Below, in pieces: positions 9,272 to 17,313 of a stretch of DNA of 64,000 nucleotides. The stretch covers positions 1 through 64,000 of the forward strand of contig CAZVEE010000003.1 of the NCBI GenBank assembly GCA_964625525.1. Reading direction: 5' to 3'. The translations under genes and the position numbers were made by a program. Each line of letters opens with the position of its first letter. Position 1 is the first letter of the stretch. This DNA comes from CAZVEE01 sp964625525 (GTDB lineage: Bacteria; Pseudomonadota; Alphaproteobacteria; JAJFIK01). The notes beneath the pieces were generated by a model, which saw only the letters and a list, made by a program, of their open reading frames with translations, had not been told where the DNA came from and searched no databases.

Positions 9272-10216
9272 ATGACTGAACGGCCCATTCGTCTGGCCGC
9301 CATTCAAGCGGCCTCGCCCTTTTTCGACACCGCCGCCGGCGTGGAGAAAGCCTGCCGGTTGATCCGGGAGGCGGGTGCCATGGGCGCCGACGTGGCGGCG
9401 TTCGGCGAGAGCTGGTTGCCGGGCTATCCCTTTTTTGTGGATGCGCCCTTAAGCGAGTTGTGGTGGGACGCGGCAGCGGAGTATCTGCGCAATGCCATCC
9501 GCGTGCCGGGGCCGGAGACGGACGCCTTGGGGGCGGCGGCGCGAGCGGCCGGTTGCGATGTGGTCATCGGGGTCGCGGAGTTGCACCCGGCAACAGCGGG
9601 AACGGCCTATGCCACGCTTGTGTTCATCGGCCGGGACGGCACCCTGCTCGGGCGCCATCGCAAGCTGAAGCCCACCCATCACGAGCGCTCGGTCTGGGGC
9701 GATGGGGATGCGGCGGGCCTGACCGTTCATGAGCGGCCCTATGGCCGGCTGTCGGGCCTGAATTGTTGGGAGCACAATATTCTGCTGCCCGGCTTTGCGC
9801 TGATTGCGCAGGGGACGCAGATTCATGTGGCCGCCTGGCCGGGGCGGGAGCCGGAGGAAGCGCCGCGCGAGCCGGTCTGGGCGCGTCAGATCTTGCTCAG
9901 CCGCGCCTATGCGAGCCAGGCGGGGGCTTATGTGATTGCGGCGGCGGGCTTGCGCCGGGCGGGCGATGTGCCTGAGCGCTTTCGGCCGCTTGCGCCGTTT
10001 GAGCACAATGGCTGTTCGGCCCTTATCGATCCGTGGGGGGAGGTGCTCGCTCAAGCCGGCAGCGGCGAGGAAATTCTGACCGCCGAAGCGCATTTGTCGC
10101 GCTGCCGCCAAGCCAAGCTGGCGTGTGATCCGGCTGGCCATTATGCGCGGCCCGACCTGTTCGAGGTGTCCTTAGAGGGACGGCGGTTGTTTCCCGCGGA
10201 CGGGTCCGTCTCTTAA
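9272..10216 (+). CDS. Nitrilase family carbon-nitrogen hydrolase
   Basis: This is a cytoplasmic nitrilase-superfamily enzyme, 314 aa. The catalytic triad is visible as Glu46 (AAFGESWLPGYP), Lys131 (HRKLKPTHHERSVWG) and Cys165 (SGLNCWEHNILL). The WEH after the Cys and the PTHHER segment are typical of true nitrilases and cyanide hydratases rather than amidases or carbamoylases. Expected chemistry is nitrile to carboxylic acid plus ammonia. An AAGGAGG ribosome site lies just before the ATG. It is divergent from the MFS transporter, with 153 bp between their starts, so shared regulation or substrate is possible. The actual nitrile is unknown. Confidence 0.88.
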   Translation: MTERPIRLAAIQAASPFFDTAAGVEKACRLIREAGAMGADVAAFGESWLPGYPFFVDAPLSELWWDAAAEYLRNAIRVPGPETDALGAAARAAGCDVVIGVAELHPATAGTAYATLVFIGRDGTLLGRHRKLKPTHHERSVWGDGDAAGLTVHERPYGRLSGLNCWEHNILLPGFALIAQGTQIHVAAWPGREPEEAPREPVWARQILLSRAYASQAGAYVIAAAGLRRAGDVPERFRPLAPFEHNGCSALIDPWGEVLAQAGSGEEILTAEAHLSRCRQAKLACDPAGHYARPDLFEVSLEGRRLFPADGSVS

Positions 10217-11228
10217 AGGATCTCCACCCAGCGCCTGTCCCATTTCGGCGCGGCGTGTCGGCGCGGCACAGGAATGACCGGGGCCGTGCGACTTTGACTC
10301 ACTCGCACGTGCCATTGAGCGCGCGGCACCTGCTCGGCGGGCACCGTCGCGTCCCGCGCGTGAGCGCAGGGGCCAGCGGCCTGAGTGTTCAGGCTGACGG
10401 GCCGCCGCATTGGCCGAGAGTCTCAGTAAACTCAAAACATTATCGGGTCTTGGCGGGGCGCTGCGTGATTTGTGCGGCTGCGAACGCCGGTCAGAGTGAC
10501 TAAAACCTTAAGCATGTCTAATCCAGGTGGGGTAAGCCCATGGTTCATGCTGACGGACTCAGAGTGGTATTCCCAAAGGACGGGCTGGTGCGTTGTATAT
10601 AGCGCCCGCTGTCACAGAATTCACTCGCTGATTATTAATACTTCTTTCGGTTTTGCATCGAAGGGTCAGGGTTTTCGCGGCCTCAACCCAATCATTACAA
10701 GCTTGTAGGATGCGAAACTCGGCTTTGGCCTTTTCTCCAACTTGGAATTCTGTTAGACGATGGAGCTGTCTGTCGGGGCACGAGCGATGCCCGATGCCCC
10801 TTCATACGCCGTGCGAGTCCGGACGAATGAGCCTGTGGTCAACGGGTCTGGGCCCTTCCGCGTCCGTCCTGTTTGGACACGGTCTGTGTGTCCAGCAGAC
10901 GCAGCCAGCCCGCCAAGGCTGGCACTCCGACCACGGACTGCCTCGCTGTCGAGCGGTCAAGATCGACAGGCGGGCGCAGGGCTGACGGACAGGCGCGGCG
11001 CGGCGGGGATATCGGCCAAAACCGGCGGACAGCCACGACCTTCAAGACGACCGGCGGATCAAGAACCGGCAAGGTCACGGCATACCGGCACACGGTGTCG
11101 GCACAGCGAAAGGGCTGCAGACTTCGCGAAGGGGGAGTGTTTGGCACGATCCTTGAAGCCTGCTCCGTGAGCAACGACCCGGCTCGGCACAGAACTGGCC
11201 GCGGTTTGGTAAAGTGGGGCTTAAGAAG
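10217..11228 (+). other. 1 kb non-coding leader upstream of the cellulose operon
   Basis: No credible gene is present. Open frames here are Arg/Pro/Ala-rich with no family signature. At 10285-10309 there is an inverted repeat CGTGCGA/TCGCACG. From 10500 to 10760 the DNA is distinctly more AT-rich than its surroundings, as expected for a promoter or regulatory region. A group of three stem-loops lies at 10875-10969 (listed separately). The bcs operon begins at 11229, so this is the likely operon control region. No GEMM-type c-di-GMP riboswitch consensus was recognised. Confidence 0.5.
10875..10969 (+). ncRNA. Cluster of three stem-loops, candidate structured leader
   Basis: Three perfect hairpins occur in 95 bases. 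They are GGACAC/GTGTCC (10875-10893, loop 7), GCCAGCC/GGCTGGC (10904-10923, loop 6) and CTGTCGA/TCGACAG (10946-10969, loop 10). They lie about 260-350 bases before the first bcs gene. This could be a structured 5' untranslated region or a small RNA. It matches no RNA family I can name, and GC-rich DNA produces hairpins by chance, so confidence is low. Confidence 0.25.
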
Positions 11229-11597
11229 ATGACGACAGAATTGAAGCGTTTAACGCAAGCTCTTGGTTCGCCGGATTTCCAACTGCGTGAAATTCAGCGG
11301 GAGCAACGGCTGATGGAAGCGGCCTCGCGCTGGCCGATCCTGCGCGATGTGGCACCGGACTATGCGGCGCCGACGCGCAAGATCAACGTCAATCTCAGCG
11401 TGCCCGCAGCCGCGAAGCCCGAGCCCGCCGTCGTGCGCATCCAAGCCAAGCGCACCGAGAGCGAGACCGCGCCGGAAGCTCCGGCCACTGAGACACAGAG
11501 CGCGCCGACAAAAGGTCAGCTCTCGAATGTTTTCCTGCGCCTGAAAGGCAAGGAAAAGAAGAGCGATGGCGGCAAAGACAAATTTGCCGTGATCTGA
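11229..11597 (+). CDS. bcsP: BcsR/BcsP-like cellulose biosynthesis accessory protein
   Basis: This is a 122-aa cytoplasmic protein. Its N-terminal segment LREIQREQRLMEAASRWPIL closely follows the enterobacterial BcsR motif (…SQREQLAAALKRWPLL…), which is also shared by BcsP. After it comes an Ala/Pro/Glu-rich linker, then a short basic C-terminal motif (GQLSNVFLRLKGKEKK). It is longer than BcsR (about 60 aa), which favours the BcsP type. ATG 11229 was chosen; a GTG five codons earlier is possible. It is the first gene of the bcs operon, immediately before bcsQ. BcsR is known to partner with BcsQ in organising the synthase, so the same pairing is inferred here. Confidence 0.72.
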   Translation: MTTELKRLTQALGSPDFQLREIQREQRLMEAASRWPILRDVAPDYAAPTRKINVNLSVPAAAKPEPAVVRIQAKRTESETAPEAPATETQSAPTKGQLSNVFLRLKGKEKKSDGGKDKFAVI

Positions 11598-11697
11598 CGA
11601 CACGAAGGGGTGGGGGTCGTTAACTGGGTGTTAAGCATCCATCCTGCTTCCTACGGGTGGTGTTGGGTGCTTACATTAGTAAACGGTGCTGGTTGGT

Positions 11698-12501
11698 ATG
11701 GGTATCCTCAACATAGGCTCGCCGAAGGGTGGCGTTGGCAAGACAACTCTTGCCGCCAATCTTGCGGCTATACTTGCGGATCGCGGGCTGAAAATTCTGC
11801 TGGTCGACTACGACCCGCAGAACGCGGCCCGGGTCTATTACAATCTGCCTATGTCGTATGACGACGGATGGTGTGATGCGGCCTCAAAACGCCGCAGTCT
11901 CTTCGATCACGTCGTCGAAGTGCGAACCAATCTCTTCCTCTTGCCCTTTGGTGATGCCGAAATCGACGCGCGGACCCAGGCGGGGTTGAGCGCTAAAGTC
12001 AATGATCGGTGGCTTGAGAACCAGATGCAGGCCTTCTTGGCCGAAGGCTTTCTCGTTCTCAATGACACGGCCGCAGGCGGCGGTGTCATGGGCCATTTCG
12101 CGGCACAATCGGCGGCCATGCATGTCATGGTCCTGGAGCCCGATCCCTCATCCTTGGCTTTGCTCGACCCTATCGACCGGTTCCGCGCCGGAAGCCAGGC
12201 CCCTGTTGCCTTCATCTTGAACAAGGCGGAGCCGTCGCGTCCGCTCGCCCGGGATATGGAAATCGTCCTGACCCGGCATTTGGGCGCGCACATGCTGGGC
12301 AGCGTTCGCCGGGATATGGCTATCCCGGAAGCGCTGGCACGGCGCTCCTTGTTCATCGACCAGTCTCCGTCGGCGGCGCCGACGAACGATCTTTTTGCCA
12401 TCGCCGACAAGCTGCTGGATCGGTATGCGAAAGACGTTGGCGTGAGATCAGGACTGGGCGAACGAGAAGGCAGCGGAGTCTTTACCTTAGCCAAAGCATG
12501 A
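11698..12501 (+). CDS. bcsQ: BcsQ-like ParA/MinD ATPase of cellulose operon
   Basis: This is a ParA/MinD-family ATPase, 267 aa. The deviant Walker A with signature lysine, SPKGGVGKTTLAANLAA, is at residues 8-24, and LLVDYDPQNAARVYYNLP follows as Walker A-prime. Start ATG 11698 gives MGILNIGSPKGG, the normal beginning for BcsQ; an in-frame GTG four codons upstream is less likely. BcsQ proteins localise and help assemble the Bcs secretion machine at the inner membrane. It sits between the BcsP-like gene (100 bp upstream) and the bcsA-bcsB fusion (68 bp downstream), the standard order, which supports the symbol. Confidence 0.88.
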   Translation: MGILNIGSPKGGVGKTTLAANLAAILADRGLKILLVDYDPQNAARVYYNLPMSYDDGWCDAASKRRSLFDHVVEVRTNLFLLPFGDAEIDARTQAGLSAKVNDRWLENQMQAFLAEGFLVLNDTAAGGGVMGHFAAQSAAMHVMVLEPDPSSLALLDPIDRFRAGSQAPVAFILNKAEPSRPLARDMEIVLTRHLGAHMLGSVRRDMAIPEALARRSLFIDQSPSAAPTNDLFAIADKLLDRYAKDVGVRSGLGEREGSGVFTLAKA

Positions 12502-12569
12502 TGGGGACGCCCGGATGCGCATGAGGTGCGTCTAAGGCTGAACCTGACAGTTAAGCAAGAGTCACGGTC

Positions 12570-15500
12570 ATGACGCCTCGGAACCCGCTGGTGGCGCTAG
12601 TCCTGTTTTTGGTCTTCGTCCTCGGACTATTTGTGGCCTTCGTGGTCATCACCACCCCGTTCAGGGAACCTGACGACCAGGCCTGGTTCGGCCTCGCGGC
12701 CGTTATCGGCATTTATATTGCCGGACGATTCCAGAGCCGGTCCATGATCACGGTGCTGACCGTGCTCTCCTTCATCTTCGTCAGCCGCTACCTGTTCTGG
12801 CGGATGACAGAGACTTTGGAGTTTCAGGATTGGCTGTCAGCCTTCCTGGGCTATGGCCTGTTCCTCGCCGAGCTTTATCTCTGGATCGCGCTGCTTGTGA
12901 CCTATGTGCAGTCCGCTTGGCCGCTTGGGCGCAAGCCCGTGGAGTTGCCCGCGGACATGTCGCAATGGCCGACCGTGGATATCCTGATCCCGACTTTCAA
13001 CGAAGACCTCAGCATTGTGTCGAAGACCGTGCTGGCGGCGAAAGCGCTGGAATATCCGGTCGATAAGATGCGCGTCTATATCCTGGACGACGGCAACCGG
13101 CCAGAGTTCCGCGATTTCGCGCGTGAGGTGGGCGTTGGGTACATCACCCGCGATAACAACCTCTTCGCCAAGGCGGGCAATCTGAACAATGCCATGCAGC
13201 ACACCAATGGCGAGCTGGTGGCGGTGTTCGACTGTGACCACATCCCGACCCGCTGGTTCCTGCAATTGACGTCCGGCTGGTTTGTGCGCGAACCGCGCAT
13301 GGCTTTCATTCAGACGCCGCACCACTTCTACAACCACGATCCGTTCCTGCGGAACCTGTCGGCCGGCGATAAAGTGCCGCCGGAAGGCCTGCTGTTTTAC
13401 GGTCTGGTGCAGGACGGCAATGACTTCTGGAATGCGAGCTTCTTCTGCGGCTCCTGCGCGCTGCTGCGCCGGTCGGCCATCGAAGAAGTGGGCGGCTTTG
13501 CCATCGAGACGGTGACGGAAGACGCGGAAACCGCGCTCAAGATGCACCGTCGCGGGTGGAAGAGTGGCTTCCTGCGTGTGCCCATGGCCGCGGGGTTGGC
13601 GACCGAAACTCTGGGCCGGTTCATCCAGCAGCGGATTCGCTGGGCGCGCGGCATGGTGCAGATCCTGCGCATCGATAATCCTCTCTTGGGACCGGGGCTG
13701 ACCCTGGCGCAGCGGCTTTGCTACCTCAGCGCCATGATGCACTTCCTGTTCCCGCTGCCGCGCTTCGTGCTCTTGACCGCGCCGTTGGCGTTCCTGGTCA
13801 TGGATGTGCGGATCATCACCGCGAGCGCCTTTGAGGTGTTCGTGAACGCGCTGCCTTATCTGATCATCGTGATCTATGTGAACTGGCGCATTCAGGGACG
13901 CTATCGACACGTCTTCTGGTCCGACGTGTACGAGACCGCGCTGACGCTGCACTTGCTGTGGCCGACAGTGAAGACGTTCCTGTTCCCCAAGGGCGGCAAG
14001 TTCAATGTGACCTCCAAAGGCGGCAGCACGGACGAAACCTATTTCGACACCCGCCTGATGCTTTGGCACATCATTCTGGGCCTGGTGCTGGTCGCCGGCA
14101 TCTTCTACGGCGCTTACGGCATGTTCACGGGTCGCTATGTGGTGCTCGATGAGGCGGGCAATGTGCTGCAGAGCGAGATCGGCACAGCGCTGCTGAACCT
14201 CTTCTGGGCAGTGATCAGCCTCATCTATGTGGGCGCCAGCATCGCGGTGGCCCGCGAGCTGAGCCATGGCGCCGACCACCGGGTGTCGGCGCAGATGCCG
14301 GCGGCGGTGCGCCTGGCGGATGGACGCACGGTGGCCGGGACCACCATCGATCTCAGCCAGGGTGATGTGCGCTTGGACGTGCCGCAGCCGGACGGCGTCA
14401 TCGGTAAGACCATCCATGTGGAGGTTGATGCCGCCAATGACCGGATCACGCTGCCGGCCGATGTGGTCGAGTGGCGGGGCAACACCCTGACCGCGCGCTT
14501 CACACCGAAGTCGCTCGATCAGCAGTCTGACCTTGTGCGGCTGGTCTTTGGCCGTGGGGATGCCTGGATCGACTGGGACCGCACCCATGTGGATGCGACG
14601 CCGTTGCAGTCGGCCGGGGAGATCTTTGGATCGATCGGATCCTTCCTGAATTGGAGTGGGGGGCGCGTTGGCAAGCTTGCCGCTGGGTCCGACTCGCGCG
14701 GCGGTGCCGCGGGAGAGGGCGGAGCGGCCGGCAAACGCTCGCCGAAAGGAGTATTGGAGAGCGCAATGAAGGACGCCGCGCGGCAAACGAACACCATCCT
14801 GGCCCTGATCGCGGCCGGCCTACTGAGCCTAGCCGTCACTGGGGACGCGGTGGCACAGGAAGGTCGTGAACCAGTGATCCTGGACCGTCCGCAAACGGAA
14901 GCGGCTGCTGAAGAGCCGGCCGCTGACGAAGAAAGCGTTGTGCCGGGCTCCGATCGGGGGCAGGGCACACCGTTCTTCCAGCCGGGGCAACTGTCTTTCC
15001 CGACCTCGGCCCCGGGCGAGGCCCCGACACTCGAAGAGGAAGCGGGTCTGGCGACTGATAGCGAGCGTGATGCGCTGAACGCGCTGGCCGTTGGCAATCG
15101 TGCGGCCACCACGCGGCTGATTTCGCTCACCCTGCGGGATCTGGGGGCAGAGCCTTCCATCCTGCTGCGCAACGGCTCGGTGCGGGGCATTCCTTTCTCC
15201 GTGCGCTCCGACGAAGTGGTCACCGAGGCGCTCGTGTCGTTGAACCTGACCTTCTCGCCGACGCTGCTGTCGGGCCGCAGCACGCTTGTGGTGCTGCTGA
15301 ACGGTGAAGGCGTGGGCACGGTCGATTTGGACCCGAGCTACGGCACCACGCGCACGGTGAATATGCCGGTGGATCCGTTCCTGCTGCGCACGAACAATGA
15401 GCTGCTGTTCGAGTTCATCGGCGAAGGCGCCAGCGGCAATCCGGAATGCCCGACGGAAATCGATCCGTCCGTGTGGGTCCGGGTGGGGCATCTCAGCAAG

Positions 15501-17225
15501 GTGGTGCTGTCGGCGAGCCGCTTTAAAGTGCGCGACGACCTGGCCATGTTGCCCTCGCCCTTCTTCGACAAGAGCGACCCGACGCGGCTGGAACTGCCGG
15601 TGGTGATGCCGCGCAATCCGTCGCTGGACATGCTGCGCGCGAGTTCCATCGTCGCCTCGTACTGGGGCCGTCTGGCGGACTATCGCGGCGCCTCCTTCCC
15701 GGTGTTCCTGAATGAACTGCCGGAAGACAATGCCGTGGTCTTTGCGCGCTCCAACGCGGCGCCGGCCGGTGTGAACCTGCCGCCGATTGGGGGGCCGACC
15801 ATTGCGGTGGTGGACAATCCGGCATCGCCCACCTCTAAGCTGCTGCTGGTCCTGGGCCGGACGGATTTGGAACTGGTGCACGCGGCGCAGGCCCTGGCCA
15901 TCGGTCCGTTCGCGTTGAGCGGTTCCGCCGTGCCGGTGTCCCAGCCGACACTGCAACCGCGCGATCCCTATGACGCCAAAGCCTGGCTGCCCAGCAACCG
16001 TCCGGTGCCGTTTGGTGAGTTCGTGAGCGCCGAGCAGCTGGAAGGCCGTGGTCTGACGCCGGGCGTGCTGACCTTCAACTTCCGCGCCTCGCCCGACATC
16101 TTCTTGTGGGGCCAGGACGGGATCCCGGTGACGGTGCGCTATCGCTATCCGTCGAACCGCTTCATCGACCATTCCGCATCCCGGCTCGATGTGCTGATCA
16201 ACGATACGTACATTGACAGCCTGCCGCTGGAGCGCACGGCGACGTCCGACTTCGCCGACGATGTTCTGCTGGCGGACTTCACCCAGAACCAGGGCACGGT
16301 CTATGTGCCGCCGTTCCAGATCCTGGGGCAGAACCGTCTGCAGTTCTTCTTCGACCTGCAGCAGGTGAACCGGGGCGGCAACTGCTCTGACATCATCCCG
16401 ACGGACATCCGGTCCGGCATTGATGTGTCCTCTGAAATCGATATGCGCGGCATCTATCGCCTGGCGCGCATGCCGAACCTGGCCTTCATGGTGCAGGCAG
16501 GCTTCCCCTTCACCCGCATGGCGGACCTGTCGGAAACCGCGTTCGTGATGCCGAACGGGTATGCAGAAGAAGACATCGAGGCGCTGCTGGCGCTCTCCGG
16601 TCTCTTCGGCGCCCGCAGTGGTGAATCCGGCTTCAATGTGCTGGTGGTGGGCCCGGATCTGGCCTCGGCCGCGTCCGACCGTGACCTGGTGGTGATCGGG
16701 ACCTTTGACAATCAGCCGCTGCTGCGTCGCTGGTCCGAAGACCTGCCGTTCCGTCCCGACAATGGCGCGATCATCGTGCCGGCCGCGGACGAGGTGCGCA
16801 CCAACGCCTCGCCCATGAGTTCCTGGTTCCGCTCCAGCGACGAGCCGGACACCGTCCGCCTGCAGAGCACCTCCATCAAGGGCCTGTTCAGCATGCGCTC
16901 GCCTGAGGCGGCCGACCGCACCGTGGTGGCGGTGATGGCGGACAATCGGGAAGATATGCGTGAAGTGCTAACGGCCATCACGACGCCGGATCTGGCGGCC
17001 CAGGTTCAAGGGGACCTGGTGACCGTGGAAGGTGAGAGTGTCATCAGCCGTAGCGTCGCGCAAAGCTATGAAATCGGGAACCTGCCGTTCATGACCCGGG
17101 CACGCTGGTTTGTCAGCGATAAGCCCATCGGCATGATCGTGCTGGTGCTGTGTGCGGGCCTGCTGCTGGGCTTCCCGATCTTCACTTGGCTGCGGTCGAG
17201 CGCGGCGGAAAAAACAAAGCAGTAG
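12570..17225 (+). CDS. bcsAB: Fused cellulose synthase BcsA-BcsB
   Basis: One uninterrupted 1551-aa frame holds both cellulose synthase core subunits. The BcsA part (1 to about 700) has N-terminal membrane helices, then the GT2 domain with LDDG (about 172), FDCDH (about 221), FFCGSCALLRR, TVTEDAET (about 316) and QQRIRW (about 353). More membrane helices and a PilZ-type domain (about 560-665) follow. Residues 733-763 form a complete signal-peptide-like segment (MKDAARQ…LLSLAVTGDAVAQ). The BcsB part, periplasmic carbohydrate-binding domains plus a C-terminal anchor (PIGMIVLVLCAGLLLGFPIF), extends to the end. The length equals the known Komagataeibacter AcsAB fusion. The PilZ domain reads GADHR where RxxxR is expected and DLSQGD where DxSxxG is expected. 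An internal ATG at 14766 with GGAG upstream could also yield free BcsB. Confidence 0.95.
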   Translation: MTPRNPLVALVLFLVFVLGLFVAFVVITTPFREPDDQAWFGLAAVIGIYIAGRFQSRSMITVLTVLSFIFVSRYLFWRMTETLEFQDWLSAFLGYGLFLAELYLWIALLVTYVQSAWPLGRKPVELPADMSQWPTVDILIPTFNEDLSIVSKTVLAAKALEYPVDKMRVYILDDGNRPEFRDFAREVGVGYITRDNNLFAKAGNLNNAMQHTNGELVAVFDCDHIPTRWFLQLTSGWFVREPRMAFIQTPHHFYNHDPFLRNLSAGDKVPPEGLLFYGLVQDGNDFWNASFFCGSCALLRRSAIEEVGGFAIETVTEDAETALKMHRRGWKSGFLRVPMAAGLATETLGRFIQQRIRWARGMVQILRIDNPLLGPGLTLAQRLCYLSAMMHFLFPLPRFVLLTAPLAFLVMDVRIITASAFEVFVNALPYLIIVIYVNWRIQGRYRHVFWSDVYETALTLHLLWPTVKTFLFPKGGKFNVTSKGGSTDETYFDTRLMLWHIILGLVLVAGIFYGAYGMFTGRYVVLDEAGNVLQSEIGTALLNLFWAVISLIYVGASIAVARELSHGADHRVSAQMPAAVRLADGRTVAGTTIDLSQGDVRLDVPQPDGVIGKTIHVEVDAANDRITLPADVVEWRGNTLTARFTPKSLDQQSDLVRLVFGRGDAWIDWDRTHVDATPLQSAGEIFGSIGSFLNWSGGRVGKLAAGSDSRGGAAGEGGAAGKRSPKGVLESAMKDAARQTNTILALIAAGLLSLAVTGDAVAQEGREPVILDRPQTEAAAEEPAADEESVVPGSDRGQGTPFFQPGQLSFPTSAPGEAPTLEEEAGLATDSERDALNALAVGNRAATTRLISLTLRDLGAEPSILLRNGSVRGIPFSVRSDEVVTEALVSLNLTFSPTLLSGRSTLVVLLNGEGVGTVDLDPSYGTTRTVNMPVDPFLLRTNNELLFEFIGEGASGNPECPTEIDPSVWVRVGHLSKVVLSASRFKVRDDLAMLPSPFFDKSDPTRLELPVVMPRNPSLDMLRASSIVASYWGRLADYRGASFPVFLNELPEDNAVVFARSNAAPAGVNLPPIGGPTIAVVDNPASPTSKLLLVLGRTDLELVHAAQALAIGPFALSGSAVPVSQPTLQPRDPYDAKAWLPSNRPVPFGEFVSAEQLEGRGLTPGVLTFNFRASPDIFLWGQDGIPVTVRYRYPSNRFIDHSASRLDVLINDTYIDSLPLERTATSDFADDVLLADFTQNQGTVYVPPFQILGQNRLQFFFDLQQVNRGGNCSDIIPTDIRSGIDVSSEIDMRGIYRLARMPNLAFMVQAGFPFTRMADLSETAFVMPNGYAEEDIEALLALSGLFGARSGESGFNVLVVGPDLASAASDRDLVVIGTFDNQPLLRRWSEDLPFRPDNGAIIVPAADEVRTNASPMSSWFRSSDEPDTVRLQSTSIKGLFSMRSPEAADRTVVAVMADNREDMREVLTAITTPDLAAQVQGDLVTVEGESVISRSVAQSYEIGNLPFMTRARWFVSDKPIGMIVLVLCAGLLLGFPIFTWLRSSAAEKTKQ
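14745..14768 (+). promoter_or_regulatory. Possible internal ribosome-binding site and BcsB start within bcsAB
   Basis: AAAGGAG begins at 14745, and TTGGAGAGCGCA lies directly before an in-frame ATG at 14766 (codon 733 of the fusion). Translation from it begins MKDAARQTNTILALIAAGLL, a standard signal peptide start ending AVAQ. This looks like the remnant, or working copy, of an independent bcsB start site retained after the two genes fused. Confidence 0.5.
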
Positions 17226-17313
17226 ACTGGGTAATCAAGGGGCATCGCGGAACGCGAGACGAAACTGAGTAGATGAGGCGCACGCTCCCGTGCGGCGCTA
17301 TTGGAGAACGCTA

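Noticed and set aside
10871..10980. Stem-loop cluster considered as a GEMM c-di-GMP riboswitch
   Set aside because: The conserved GEMM core elements were not found; left as an unassigned structured region.
10653..11170. Open frames of 110-136 codons in the leader before the bcs operon
   Set aside because: Composition is Arg/Pro/Ser-rich, no ribosome site at sensible spacing, no motif, and they overlap the stem-loop cluster.
12837..14786. A 649-codon minus-strand open frame opposite bcsA
   Set aside because: It mirrors the GC3-rich codons of the cellulose synthase; the protein is His/Arg/Gln-rich without structure, whereas the plus strand has all GT2 motifs.
12570..17225. bcsA-bcsB fusion considered as a sequencing error joining two genes
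   Set aside because: The frame is continuous, the joint codes for a plausible linker, and fused AcsAB of the same length is known in cellulose-producing acetic acid bacteria.
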